A DNA stretch of 64,000 nt. Source: Amphiduros pacificus. Its lineage: Eukaryota; Annelida; Polychaeta; Phyllodocida; Hesionidae. Each line of letters starts with the position of its first letter. Within the stretch, counting starts at the first letter, position 1. The position numbers were made by a program, and so were the translations under genes. The notes beneath the pieces were generated by a model. The model ran no database searches and had not been told where the DNA came from. It was given only the letters and a program-made list of their open reading frames with translations. This document shows positions 1-13,621 of the stretch, piece by piece. The DNA lies in the NCBI GenBank assembly GCA_949316495.1, contig OX439003.1, positions 22,196,295 to 22,260,294 of the forward strand, read 5' to 3'.

Positions 1-2797
1 ATCTTTTGAGCCTAGTGACAAAGATAATCTAATATGTATGCTATGGGGGATATTTTGATAGAAAGGTGTGAGTTTACATGAAATCGGGTATAAACACACA
101 GATTGGTTTTACCATTGAAGCCTTTGGTGATCACAAGTGATGCTCTAATTGAAATGCAATTGGCAAAGTGATTAAATGTGTTTTGAAAGAAAGTTTGACA
201 ATGGTGTCTGTGTCGACAAAGAGACGCAGCGATCAATCATATGATTATAGGGATTGGTAAACGTGTAAATGTGCTAATTCGGGACAAATTTAGGTGCGAC
301 TGGGAATTAATAATTAAAAGAAATGCATAGTTTGATAGAGGAGCTAGTGTTGATCGTGTTTGTCGCAAGGACGGTGGATGTTAACTCATATTGATGGCGA
401 GTTGATGACCTTGTCCATGGTCAATTCAAACACTCTGACCCATTCAACCCAAAGCCTCCTGACTCAGAACAAATCTCAATATTGATAAGATAGCAGAAAA
501 ACAAGACAGTTTTTTAAGCTACAAGAGAGACCAATCTTTATTATGGACACAGTTTTTGAATAGTTATGAATATGTTGGCAATCCTCTCAAACATTTTGTT
601 CATAAATCACAAAAGCAATTTTATTTGAGCTGTAATTCTTATTTAATAGTCTCAATGATAACCATTATATATTTCCAGATATACTGAAATTCTGCCCTGA
701 CATGAATAAATATTTGTCTTGCCAAAAGAAATTTGAAGTTTATACATACTGCTCTTCTTTGAACCAAAATAATAACATTATAACTTACTTATTCTCTTTA
801 AAAATAATGTACAGTTATTCTCTTTAAAAAGAATGTACAGTTATTAACTACAAATGCTTTTTTATTGGTTTGTTTCCCAGTAAACTTGAAATGACCTTTT
901 CCCATTAATAACTTCATAGGAATTTTTAGCAGAAACCCGAGACTGATATAATTTGAAATCACTCGGGTGTCAGGTTACTGTTTGAGGCTTTTGGAGACAT
1001 GTGATGAGAAATCCCATTGCAATCATACTTATTATTAATTCATAATTTGTTGGAATGCATAAGTGACGTTTCAAGCAATTTGTGCATCTCGTTCATTTGT
1101 CCCATGATCATAGATACACAGTTGACTAGTATTGTTGTCTCATGGGGTGCCACCCAAATCAAATGTAAATTTATACAGAAATGGGTCTAACACAAGCACA
1201 TCTTTTGGCCACATTTTTGTAAATGGGCTGAACAATTATGTGCTGGTTGCAAAATGCAAATGTTTGTCCAGCTTTTATGTTGCAAGGCGAGAGCTACGCA
1301 ATTTGGTGCGAACGCATTGAGGAACAGTCATATTGTTTGGAGTTCAAACAAGGTTATAATAGATGTCTGTCGAGTTGTTTGTTACCTCCCACTGAATTGG
1401 CTGAAGGTCTGGCCGTGGTAACCACATGGCAGGAGGAAATCTTGGCAGTGATATTTAATGATATTGGCCTGTGATAATGTCCACCTCCATGATGGTAAAT
1501 GTACAGTGGGTCATTGTGTATTCACATGACGTGATTACCACAAGAAAAGCTTGAATCATCAGCGAGATCAGAAATGCCACTTACGGTGTATTTACAATAA
1601 TAATAGTGCAGATTTATTAAAATATCTTGTTGTATATAATGTGTGAGTGCATTGTATTAAGTGATACACAGGATTTATGGGGTGTAAATCCACAATGACT
1701 TTATTGAAGGTGTCCATTGGAAAGGTGGACGAACAACATTAGAGCTGATGATCGATAAACAAAACAATCGTACCTCATTGATACGTTATTTATGAGTCCA
1801 TTTCAGTATGCTAAGCCTCATCATTGATTTGATGCACAAATAAGAGGCATTCAAATTACTTTCACTGCAATAAAATAGGCTTTAAATATGCATTGAATGA
1901 ATATTGCAAAACAGCAAAAAACTTATGCACCAGGTAGCACTATCGCTTTTTGAATGGAAGTTTTGCTGTCATTGTCAATTGGTCGTATCGAATCTCGCAA
2001 TAACAACAGCAAGCAACTCGATTTATCATGCCCCGAGAGGGGTATATTGAGAAAGTGCAGTGACCATACGACAGCTCCAATTGGTGGGCTCACTGTTCGG
2101 GGTGGCAAAGTGACGGTTTCAGGAAACTGCCGTTGCTGAGCTCAGTGTAATATGGCCTGCGTTGTCGGGCACAAACACAAATTGCATCATTCAGAACTGA
2201 ACTGTACAAAACTCCTTAAGATGTCAAGGATTGCAGGGAAGAAATGCTGACAGGTGTTGTGTGGGTGCATTCTGAACTAGGTAGCAAGAAATATGAAAAT
2301 GTAACATGCCACCATTCACAGCATGGGCCATTTTCGTCAAATGGTTACAGACAAAAGTTTGACACAAGTTCTTAACAGTCTACACCTGTTCCACTTATCA
2401 CCAAAAATGCACTGAGAATAATATGACAAAAAATGCAAGATGCTTCTCAAATCTCATGAAATATTTCTTTGAACAAAGATTAAATGTGAAATAACCAGCA
2501 CATAAGATAAAGACTGAAGGAATATTTGGTGTCTTGAAATGCATGAACCCTTTCTTTTATAAATAGTACAGTTGTACTCTTGACCTTTAATCAATTTATG
2601 TATGAAATATGAATGGATTACATGAAATAAGTATAAAAAATTGGAGTGATTTCCTTGAATAATTTTCCTAATAAGGTTTTGATGTTGAAGCAGAACCTAC
2701 CAGGTAAACCCCTTTCTTGCCAGTTCTTTCCTCATCTTCACCACCTGTGAAAATAAACACTGGGATTATCGTCTCAACATGAGGTCTATGTTTTCAG
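1..2797. other. Upstream flank of the anosmin-1 exons, no coding exon recognised
   Basis: This stretch precedes the first anosmin-1 exon I can support. It probably belongs to an intron of that gene, because the first visible exon starts in the middle of a fibronectin III domain. I looked for the N-terminal cysteine-rich and WAP parts of anosmin-1 and did not find them, so they should lie to the left of the window. The sequence is AT-rich. A roughly 30-bp direct duplication (TTATTCTCTTTAAAAA with AATGTACAG) lies at about 786-846. Short open frames near 1130-1470 and 1920-2140 have no splice sites or similarity that I recognise. Confidence 0.5.
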
Positions 2798-5700
2798 GTA
2801 CAGGCAATAAGTGCATATGGTGATGTGCGTCTGAAGAGCGAGAGGATCAGTACGTACCTGACCACCATGGCCATACAGCAGGCCACACAGAAAGGTCAGT
2901 CCCACCCCCAAAACATCACACCATCCAACACCATATACATCGCTCCAATCACTAAACTTATCTTACCTTAAATCTTTTCTAGTATAAGATCCAATAACTA
3001 ACCATTACTTTTACCCTCAGTCCTGAATATTTTCAGGCTGAGGGTGCTGTAATTTTATTTTCTAAAGATATGTTTTTGCCTGTTTAAAAAGGAATTTGAC
3101 ACCAACACCCTTACAATATATCTTGTCATAATTGCTATGTCACAGACCCACTAAACATTGTGTGTTATCCCTTGTGATACATATCTAGGTTAATTATGCT
3201 CATGAGTGACCTTGACCCAATTTTGAGGTCACATTGTTGTGTTTGTTTTAACTCAGGATTGAGGATACCAGCATCTCTGATGCCTTTTTTATTATTGAGA
3301 TTTCAGTTTGAAATATGCCAATTATTTTCATAATTGTTTTTATTAATATACTTAATACATGTTGAATTTATTGACCTTTACATTTATTCATAGATTCATC
3401 ACCAACCCAACTAGTTGATTAGCATCTAATATAATCTTGCATGTGTTCAAACATTTAACATAACAGGCGTAAATGTCTTGTTTAGAATATTATCTGCTTG
3501 TTTATAGCTAGAATTGTATATATATATATCTTGTATGATAATGAATGACTTCCTCAGTAGGTAGAAAGTTAAATAATGATAGCATATCACCATTGTATAA
3601 AAAGTCCTTGATAGGTCTACATGTGGAACTTGGCAAAGTAAAAATGCTTCTCTCAAAGGTCTTAGAAATTCTTGTTTATGTTAGCTGATTTTGTATGCTT
3701 CATTGCTGATTTGTGTTTTTCAATGATTCATTTTGAGTGTCCTATTGGTTATCTGCCAGTTTTGTAATTAGAATGTGCCCTTTTGAGTTCTCAGCATTTA
3801 ATTCTTCTCTGCGTTAAAGTTGCTGCCCTGTATATGCTGCTAGCATCTTGCTTTTATAGATTATATGTGATGAAAAGAATTGTGGGTTCTTTGCACTTTT
3901 TTTCAAAGTTATCTGAAACACCAAAAGCTGTCAATATTTTTTTTTATCTCCATGAAGTTTGTAATGAGTTAATGCTGCTTCTTTTATCGCTTTATATTGT
4001 TGTCCTTCTTCTAAGTTTCATATTGCTGCCTTCTTTGTCGTGCAGTTCGCTATGTTTTATATTCATTACTAATGATATTATCGTTATTAAACCTTAAAAC
4101 AATGACATGATTATATGTTGAATATCACTTTAGCGAATATTTGATTATGTGCTTTGAACACTGTGTCATCTGGAATGATACGCCACCTAAAGTTTTCAAT
4201 AATCTTTTGGTCTCAGCACTGGAAGTTCTAAATACTTGTTTCTACTCCAAATTATATGCCTCAATACTCGAGTACTCTAATGGATCTATTGACATCTGCA
4301 TCGGCACAACTGTTTGAATGTGAACACGGGGTTCTCTATAATCCTTCACTGTAATCTCTGTCACTTTGAGTCTGATCAGATCAGCCTGTAAGTTGTGCTC
4401 CTGACAACATATCACCACTATCAATATAACACAGAACTCGCAGTGCTAGCCTGGCAGGCCCTACAATCGCCGCGGACAAGTTATGACCAGATTGCATGAG
4501 ATATAAACGCTGCATAATCTTCTACACTTTGTGCCACACGTCGTGAGCGCTCCCTGGTGGACGGCGCCTGCACGGCATCTTCCCATCGCCCATCTCCTGC
4601 CCGCACTCTGCATCTATAGTCGTGCACTTTTAATGTCATAAATATCAGTCACATTCCTGTCATCTTGTGCTATTCTTAAACCCCTTAATCAAACAATTCA
4701 TAGCTATCGTTACTCATATTCAACTTTGCTTAGGTCCTTCAAAATGTGTCCGTTGAGATTGATCTTTGGAAGATGGTGATATTTTAATCATAACAGCACA
4801 GCTATTCTATTAATGATTGCCTATTTGTTGTTTTATTGATGGTCAATTACCATACATGCAGTATAGCTGTATTTCTCGGATTAGACGATGTTGCTACTAT
4901 CCCATAAGATGATTTTAGGGAAGTTTTTCTTTTGTTGTGCACAGAACCTGATGGTTTAATTGTGTGGATCTGTAGAAGTTTATCTCACCAACTGTCAGTC
5001 TCATAAATTTCAATTTTTATCCCCAGAGACGAGAGATATTATTTCTATTAAAACACCCAGGAGATACCAAAGGAAGTTTTGATTTCTACCATTGGCACCA
5101 TTGCATTCTTATCTCACTGTGTACCTGACACTTGTCATAATTTTTATGCATTCCCTATCTGTCAGTGTCACATCAGTGTGTGCATATCTGAAGCAGCTCG
5201 TGTGGTATTGTCAGAAATATCCCTCAGAGACCGTGCTGCATCGGATTCAACGGCGTCCAACCTCACAGAAATTACGACTCCCCTTATAGCTGCCAGGAAG
5301 GAAAAATCCAATATCTTCAGTAGCATCTTTTGTTGGATGCCGCATCTGGTTGGTAATGATTTCTGCTCGCCAAAAGTGGAATACAATCCAGCAATATGTT
5401 AGGGCAGGTCAGACCCATATCGTCCCTCTCGTCTCAGACCCCCCCCCCCCCCTTTGCCCACACCACCTCCCTTATAAATCACAGCCCACTTCATACCACA
5501 TTGTTGATTCGGCACATGTAAGAGGGCTTAATAAATGGACGAGATTAAGAATATGCTGCAGTCACCTTGCTGGTCCTGCATCTTAGACATGCATACCGGC
5601 ACACAACAGGGCCGCACACTTCCTGTCCCAAATCATGTGCTGGCATTTTGAGTTGTTTAGCCCACCAATCACCACGCCAACACATTATTATTATGACTCG

Positions 5701-8700
5701 CAGCAAGCTAGTATCATGCACATGTTTAACTCTTTAATACTATATTCAGCGCGTCTAAATGATTTTTCTGTAATGTATCTAGATAATTTCCTCAGAAAAC
5801 TTTTCACTTAATAAATCTTTTTGTTGCACCTTCTTATATGAAGATGAAGCACTTATTGCATATTACATGTTTCTATCCATATCTTTTGAAGAATCTTTTT
5901 TGTGTTGTTTTAAATAAAGAAAACTGTATATTAAAATGAAGAAGATGAAATAAAATGGAGGCTGAATGCACTCTGGGATGCTTTTCACTTCAGGCTGGGA
6001 CTGTGTGCCTTTTGTAGCCTCCAGTTATTTATTGTGGTGCTCCTCTTGGCTACTGTGTGTTTATTGACAAATTATTGACAAATTCCACCTTGAAAGGCAC
6101 TGCTGAGATGTATCGAAATTGCCAACGTCCATTTGGCTGTTTCTGGTCAATAGCTCCTTTTGTGCTGCTCTTGTACTTTTGCTGGGTACACTGTTGTTAA
6201 CTTTGAGATATTTTTATGTCTGTCCCCCATGCTAGTCAAAGGAAAGAGCCTGATTCTCTCCACAGGTAACAAATTTGTCACCTTTCTCCACTTAAATCCC
6301 TGTCCATCTTGGACAACCAACCTTGTATTTTTGTACACTGCTTGTATAAAACCTCAGAAAGATTTTGAGACATTTTAGAAATTTTGATTTTTGTAATCAA
6401 TTTTCATTATATATTTGGCAACATGAGTATCTTTAGTTGCATGCGTATCAGAATACCAATACATGGTAAGAAAGCAGGATGTATTCCCACGGTCTCCCTG
6501 CATGATAACCCCATAAGCAATATTAACAAACCTGGATCACCCAATGTCTTGTAACATCAGTTAAAAACGTCCGGCTTTGCCTTAGAATAATTAAACAAAC
6601 ACAAAAAATAAATCATATTTGGAACTGTTGTGTTTCTATTGTTATGAGTATGTAAGTGTTGTATTAAAATTTCAAGCTTCACCAGAATTGCAAGTTTAAT
6701 GTTATTTATGTTTTGTGTTATTGGCATTTTTGACAGCAGGACCCCCTACTGCTGTGGTGGAAGTGAAGGCTTTGGCAACTTTGCCAGCTCTCCAGGACAT
6801 TACTCCTCACACTCCTTTCTTCAACAATGGCCTCGTGAAGGCCAATATATCCTGGACTAATTCTGATGGTAAGAATGATACTCTTTATTTTCAACTGTGA
6901 GAAATTTCTGTTTTAATAACCAATTAAAAAAAAAACTCAATGTCCCAATGAGTTAAATATAAATGTTTTAAATACCACACATTTAATGCCAGTGATTATC
7001 AATGTTACACACAAGATGTATGATAAATATAATTTATAATTGCAGAATTTGACACAGAAAAGCACAAAGTTCTGTTGCATTGGCTGCCTGAAGTATGCAT
7101 AGCGGATGGCACCGGGGCTTCTTCTCTCTCCAAGTCTATGTCAGCCACTACACATGTGAGTACATACCCTGGCAGTCAGTTTATATAGGTCATCTAACTC
7201 ATCATATCTATGTCAGCCACTACACATGTGAGTACATACCCTGGCAGTTGGTTTATATAGGTCATCTCACTCACCATATCTATGTCAGCCACTACACATG
7301 TGAGTACATACCTGGCAGTCAGTTTATATAGGTCATCTCACTCATCATATCTATGTCAGCCACTACACATGTGAGTACATACCCTGGCAGTCAGTTTATA
7401 TAGGTCATCTCACTCATCATATCTATGTCAGCCACTACACATGTGAGTACATACCCTGGCAGTCAGTTTATATAGGTCATCTAACTCATCATAACTATGT
7501 CAGCCACTACACATGTGAGTACATACCCTGGCAGTCGGTTTATATAGGTCATCTCACTCATCATATCTATGTCAGCCACTACACATGTGAGTACATACCC
7601 TGGCAGTCGGTTTATATAGGTCATCTCACTCATCATATCTATGTCAGCCACTACACATGTGAGTACATACCCTGGCAGTCGGTTTTATGACCAATCAGGG
7701 CAGATTTGACCAATCACTGCAGTCGAGACAATGGTGGGAGACAATGGCAATTATTTAGACCAATGAAAAAGCAGCTAAGAAATGATTAACAGAAGTGTCC
7801 ATAGTAACAGTGGCGGGAAGCGGCGATCACCACATTTCTATATTTCAGCATGGCATAGGATGGCTTTCTCAGAACAACTGAGAAGAAAATGTTAATTTAC
7901 AACAGGGTCATATGGGGCAGCTAAGGATAGTTTGTTGATTAATAAAATTAACTTCTCTTGACATTAATATAAAATCAATATATAAATGTACCTCAATATT
8001 CTCATTTTTCGTGGTTTTTAGGAAAACTCCTTTATCATCTATGACTTGAGATTTGACTGCCGATACGTAGTGAAGGCACAGTTAGTCAGCAATGATGGAT
8101 CTGTAGGCCCAGTTGCATACATGACATTCACTGCGCCCTCTTGTGGAGAAGTGGATGTGATTGGCGATGTTCAACCAGACTGCCCAACAAATGGTAAGTC
8201 TTGTTTTTTAAATGTTTTTATCTTTTAAATGTTTAATCGTCTCCTCTTCTAATCTTCTGCTGTTCAGAGTTCTTTGCTTTTACTGAGATCTTTTATTCTA
8301 GGTGACCAATTTTATCAATTTTCCATTTGGCTCAGAATTGTTTTCCTTTCTTTATTTTTGAAAAAAATCCAATAGCTATCACTGAGTTATCAAGGAAGCT
8401 GCCATTTTGAAAAAATATAACAAATATTAGTCAATGAGAATTGAGATAATAAATTCAATATTTAACATGCATTTTTATTGGCCGAAATTATCCTCTATTT
8501 AAGTTTGCTCAAGTCTTTAGATTATAGATGATCATTTATGAAGCAATTTACAGGCATTTCGGGAAAATGTTCACAAACATCACAAAAAAACAATGATCAG
8601 CACAGCTTCTAAGGCTTATTCTTATTCCATTAAGATTTAAAGTTTTGTTTGTCATAAATAATGGACTTATTGACCATTAATCTGATTGATTATTTGCAGT

Positions 8701-9592
8701 ACCACGTGTCCCAGATGAACCACCAGGTTTAGTACACAGTTTCCTTATAGTCAACACAAACATAACCGCACGTATAAGCTGGCACCAGCCTCTTTCTGAT
8801 GCACCAATCACAGGCTACCGCATCATTTGGGGTCAACTTCTCCAGAATCCCAATGATGGTCAACCCACCATGGACCAAAATACAGCTCTCACTAAAGTGC
8901 TAACTAAGGTGAGTGAAAATGTGTGCAAGGGGAAATTTTAGACCAGGGCACATTTTTAACTCCCAGTCTCAAGCAGATCCTGTTTCATTTCCCCATTTGA
9001 CAGGAGCCTCTGTGGCAGTAAGCCCCCTATATTTATGAATTAAACACGTTTTAGAAACACATTAATGTTTGTTATAACGAAAATATTTATATATATATTT
9101 TTTTTATATTTTCAGGATGTACTTTCATTTAGTATAGGCAATTTACAAGAAGCAACCAGTTACTTAGTCAATTTGCAAGCATTCTCTCCAGTTGGGTCAG
9201 GGAAAGCAGCTTCCATTAACTTCCGTACTCCAGTTCTCCAACCCCAGCCAATAGGTAAGAATTAATACTTTTGATGCCATATCCACACTCTAGCCAAGAA
9301 TTAAATGATTAACATAATCATTAAGGATGATAGGTTGAGCAAAAATACACTAATGATTAATACTATTATATTTGCAGCGCCACCATATAAAACTGAGATA
9401 GAAGAGAAACCGAGGGGTAATACCAAATCTGACATATCGTCTACATTAGCGCCCTCTACCCGCCAGCCAGCCATTTATCATGCTGCAGAAGAATCATCAC
9501 AATTCTCTGCTGCCTTCATTAGCCAATCATCTTTTTGGACAATATTTTCTGCGAGCCTGCTAGTAGCACTGTTATGGATACCATGCCGGTGA
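2798..9592 (+). CDS. ANOS1: Anosmin-1-like protein, last seven exons (5' part outside window)
   Basis: Seven exons with GT-AG borders join in frame: 2798-2894, 6740-6868, 7046-7155, 8022-8193, 8700-8908, 9116-9254, 9378-9592 (356 residues, stop TGA 9590-9592). They encode the end of one fibronectin III repeat (VQAISAYGDVRLKS), then a repeat with HWLPEVC and THENSFIIYDLRFDCRYVVK, then the PSC...DCP linker, then a last repeat with ITGYRIIWG and NLQEATSYLVNLQAFSPVG. The order, the cysteines and the THEN(Y/S)-x-I-x-x-x-LxFxC segment match vertebrate anosmin-1, a secreted heparan-sulfate-binding matrix protein that acts in neuron and axon guidance and FGF signalling. The last exon differs from the human basic/histidine-rich tail: a Ser-rich stretch leads to a hydrophobic end (SASLLVALLWIPCR), which suggests a GPI attachment signal. 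The N-terminal WAP domain is not in the window. Confidence 0.9.
2895..6739 (+). other. Large anosmin-1 intron
   Basis: This 3.8-kb intron lies between two supported anosmin exons (donor AAAG|GTCAGT, acceptor GACAGCAG|GA). It is AT-rich, with a poly-C run at about 5438-5452 and a short GC-rich pocket at about 4460-4620. No exon, RNA gene or transposon was recognised in it. Confidence 0.6.
7137..7684 (+). repeat. 72-bp tandem repeat that duplicates an exon end and its splice donor
   Basis: Eight copies begin at about 7141, 7212, 7285, 7356, 7428, 7500, 7572 and 7644, a period of 71-73 bp. Copies are nearly identical. Each holds TCAGCCACTACACAT|GTGAGT, which is the last five codons (S-A-T-T-H) of the anosmin exon ending at 7155 plus its 5' splice site. 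The first copy straddles the real exon end; the other seven lie in the intron. The array stops at about 7684 in mid-unit. Confidence 0.95.
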
Positions 9593-12500
9593 AATTGCTA
9601 ATCAGGTTCTGGCTACATACTGCTGGAGTTATATGATAGAGGAGAGTTGTACCCAGTTTTGGGGGTACATTATTAAGTTATGATGTCAAATGTAAATTAT
9701 TCCTACTGCCATATAATTGTAATATAAATGTACAGGGATATTTAAAATAGCTGCTAAGTTCACATCATTATGTTTTACGTGGAATAAGTTTGGTAATATA
9801 CATTCAAATCTTGCAATAATAAAACTACAATAAATCTAAATGAAACAGCAGTTTGATTATTCAACAAAATCAAAAGATATTTAATGTAGAACAATATGTT
9901 TCTTTTTCAAAGAACTGCTTATTATCTACAAAGTTGCAAAATATGAAGTGTAAATGTTTTGCCACATCCACAAAGAAGACTAGCCTGCTTAATAATTAGA
10001 CACATAAAAAGAACACAATATTTTGGATAAAGGGAGAAATAAGATCTGTATCAAGATAAAAGAGAAATGTTTTTCATTGTCTTTTTCTCATACAATCTTT
10101 GTTAAGTCATTGTGTTAAACCAGGTCTGGCTGATGTAGGGATTTGTGGATGAAATCAAAAAGATACATTATGGTTATAATGTAAAAAATTTGTATTATTA
10201 TTCAAGTGTTTGATATAATTAGTTGAATATTTTAAAAATATAATAATAATGAATCTGATTTAAAAATTACAAAAGTGGATGTTGAAAATTTAATAATTTT
10301 TATATAGTAATCTGATTATATGTGGATGTGGAAAATTACTGCCCATATCTTCATAAAGAAGCATTGATTCAAGTCTGCATTTAAATAGAAAAAATACTCA
10401 TCTTACAAACAACATATGTTTGGATTATGCAAGTTTTTTTTTCAGTTATAATAAGCTAACAGAATAATATACTGTTCTTGTATGAATATCCATAATAAAC
10501 CTACCAGTAGGTAAATCCCATTCTTCTATCTGTAACCAGTGTTGAATACTCAGTATATCGCTTGCCCCTCACTGTTCAAGCTGTAGATTACAAATCTCTG
10601 TAGAAATCATAATTATAATCATTGTATATTAAATAAAGGAGTAGCAGTTTTGTAAATATTCAAAGTTCTATTTTATGTGATCTTGCCAATGGGTGATGTA
10701 AATAAGATATTACATAAAATAATGATAAATAAATGATTGTGGTCTGATACCATATTGTCACATTTGTATTACTTCTCTGCTGTACATTTCTTTTTAAAGT
10801 GTACAGATCTGTATTTCTGGTGTGTCACATGCATGTCAAAAAGTTGGATGGATATGATTGAATGGAACTTATATGAATGGTTTATAATTAAACATTATAG
10901 AAAAAAAGAAAAATACCCTATCTAATTAAAATGTCATATTTGTATACATGCATGATATAGTAAAAAAAATATTGAAGGAATGTGCTCTGTTCTAAGTGCA
11001 TGATGGCATAGTCATAAGATAACTAGGTCTGATAGTGTAAACGTGACATCAGATTCACAGAGATCTATTGATGTGTTTTTAGGCAAGGTCTTTTTTGGAA
11101 TGCCTGATATAGAATGAAGAAAATCAAATTAAATTACTGAAGTCATTTCAGAAAATGTTAATGTTTTCTTTGGGTTTCACTGATTAAAACAATCAAGTGA
11201 ACATCAATAGTCAGTGTCCTATCTTGTGACTGATATATAGTTCTCATATCTCATAATGGAATTGTGAATATTGTTAATGATCAACTGTTTTATTCTCAGT
11301 ACCAGTGTTTATTTACCATATTGTATCCACATTCTGCTTGTAGAATGCTCAGTCAGTAGATTGCATAATCACTGCTGAGTTTTATAAACTACGTACAGGT
11401 AAATGTTTTGCTGTATTCTAAGATAGAATATAGAATTCCCTCATATATAACAAACAATCCTACAAATTTGGCTAAATTAAATCCCGAGTTCTGTGGCCTA
11501 AAGAAAGTGCACAAAAACTTTGAAAATCTAGTTTTCCCTGAGCAGTTTTTGCACATTTCATTGCTGAGAATCTGCTTATGGCTGGTTTAGTTGTGTAGTG
11601 AAGATTCTCTTATCCTCTCATGTGTATTATATTTGTTTCAACAACTGTATATGTTGCACCCAAACATGCCAGAGATTACTTGTATATTATTTAATAAAAA
11701 ATATATAAATAAGAAATATGTCTTTCGTCATAAATAAACTGCTAATTTTTAGTTTCTGTTGGATTATATTATGATGTATTTTTTTTCTATCGGTGAATAT
11801 GCCTGACTTCAGAGGTGAATGACAGGTAAGGATCAGTCATGGGGCATTAAATAGTTGAATAGGGCAATCTAGTGAAAGCTTTTGCACCTTTTGTATTTCC
11901 TTGATCATTATGTGTGAAAACTGTCATATATGTGCACCTTCGGTCTGAAGTTTATTATCATTTCATGTGTATTGAGGGGCAAACAAAATGCATAGTTATA
12001 GTAAAGAACCAAATATTTGGTACAGAATCATTCATGTCTATCAATATCTGCCATAATTGGCTGAAACTAGATATCCGGTGTCTAAATATTCATTTAACAT
12101 TCATTTCAAAACCTTAGTGATACACAAACATTAGATTTAAACTGAACTGCACCCTTGCCCACCATCTGCATGATATGCTTATTTTCTGGATATGAATATT
12201 AAATTAATTTGAAATACCCAACCAGATAATTAAACCAAATGCACTCCCCAGAATAAAGAAAGCCACATGTTTTTGCAATAAAAGTATATTTGGAAATGGA
12301 AATTTATATATTTAAAAATTATGGTAAATGTAAATTTAAACATTGAAACATTGTGTGCATGACACAGGTTCAAAAGGAAATGTATTTCCACTGATGATAT
12401 TTTCCACCAGGTGTCAGTCTGTAATTTACACCAGAAAAATATACACCAGAGGACACTAGTGATGAAATTTTCGCTCACCATATATAAAAAAAAGTTTGTT

Positions 12501-13621
12501 TGCAATTTCCTTTTTGAAAATGATATTTATATTATTTTTTGTCCATTTCCCAAATATCAAATGGCCTGGCTGTAAATCTCTCCAAATGTCACATGCTGAA
12601 GATGCGTTTGAACATGAAAATCTTATGCGATCTTGGATCTTGGACGGATTTGCAAACTGCAAAAGAAGGAAATAAAATGTAATTTGTTATAATTATTACA
12701 TATATTTATTATTGCTCTAAGAGTTGCATACAAAAAGGCGAGACTCAAGCCAGTTGACTTTTTTACAATTTTAAGTTATTAGTTTACAGCTTTATTATAT
12801 TTGACACACCACTCTTCAAAAACAAATATTGTAAAGGAACCCTCATGGCCACTTCACATTTTCGGGCAATGAAATTGCGAAATGTTTTGGGAAAAAACAC
12901 GTACAAGCAATTATAGATGAAGATTTTTTTCTTAAGAGAATAAAAAACTGACAAAGCAAATTCATTTGCGGTCACAGTTTTTGTTAGAATTAATCATGTT
13001 AAGTAAATTTCAGTATGAATAATCAAAGTACAAACACGAGTTACGTTAATCATCATGCATCTTTTTATCATCTCTGAGCATAAAAAGGCAGGCAAAATGA
13101 AAGTCTTGATAAGGGTAAGATCCATCCTTTTAAAAAGATTTAACACTGAAATACTTCATCCAAGAAACAGAAAATAATGAATCTCCACCATGCACCAGAT
13201 GGCAATATGCAAAAAAGAAAAAAGTTAGCGTTCTACCATTAGAACCTGATGGTTCTAGTTTTTCAATCCGATATTTTAATCTGTACTTAAACAGATCATC
13301 GCATTCAGAATATTGTTCATAATTCATTTATTTCCGCCATTTTTCACTCCATTATTCTACTATAACAGTTGAAAATCACGATCTTGTACAGGTGTTATTA
13401 TCAACCTTCATTGTACATATGCAGAACAATGCTGAAATCAGTTCCCGGCAGAGGTCGCCTATGATTCGTTACCTATTGTTTGGCTCCTAGCAACAATCGC
13501 TACCAACAAAAAGACAATAGCGTTGGATACAACGGTGGCAAGACGTGTTTCTTACCACAGCGTAAATTCCGCCTTTATTTGGTGAAATATTGATTGAAAT
13601 ATTTATCACTGCGATATAAAA
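9593..13621. other. Spacer between anosmin-1 and pseudokinase genes
   Basis: This holds the anosmin-1 3' UTR and AT-rich spacer. Several AATAAA-type signals lie shortly after the stop, for example near 9818-9833, so the transcript end is ambiguous. A MITE copy at 12495-12734 is listed separately. The last 200 bp before the kinase start (13430-13610) are less AT-rich and contain GTTACC and CCTAGCAAC half-sites of the RFX X-box type, plausible for a testis/cilium-type promoter but weak. No coding exon was recognised. Confidence 0.5.
12495..12734. mobile_element. MITE-like element with TTTGTATGCAA-type termini, copy 1
   Basis: A 240-bp segment starts TTTGTTTGCAA and ends TTGCATACAAA, so its ends are imperfect inverted repeats. 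It shares its core (CCATTTCCC, AAATGGCCTGG, GTAAATCTC, GAAAATCT, GGATTTGC, AAAAGAAGGAAAT) with a longer segment at 26547-26943. Two unlinked copies with the same inverted ends show a dispersed non-autonomous DNA element; the superfamily is unknown. Confidence 0.6.

Noticed and set aside
1132-1474. Cysteine-containing open frames as possible N-terminal anosmin exons
   Set aside because: The cysteine spacing does not match the WAP or cysteine-rich domain, and no splice borders fit.
7137-7684. CRISPR-like array
   Set aside because: Repeat and 'spacer' are both conserved between units; it is a simple tandem repeat in a eukaryotic intron.
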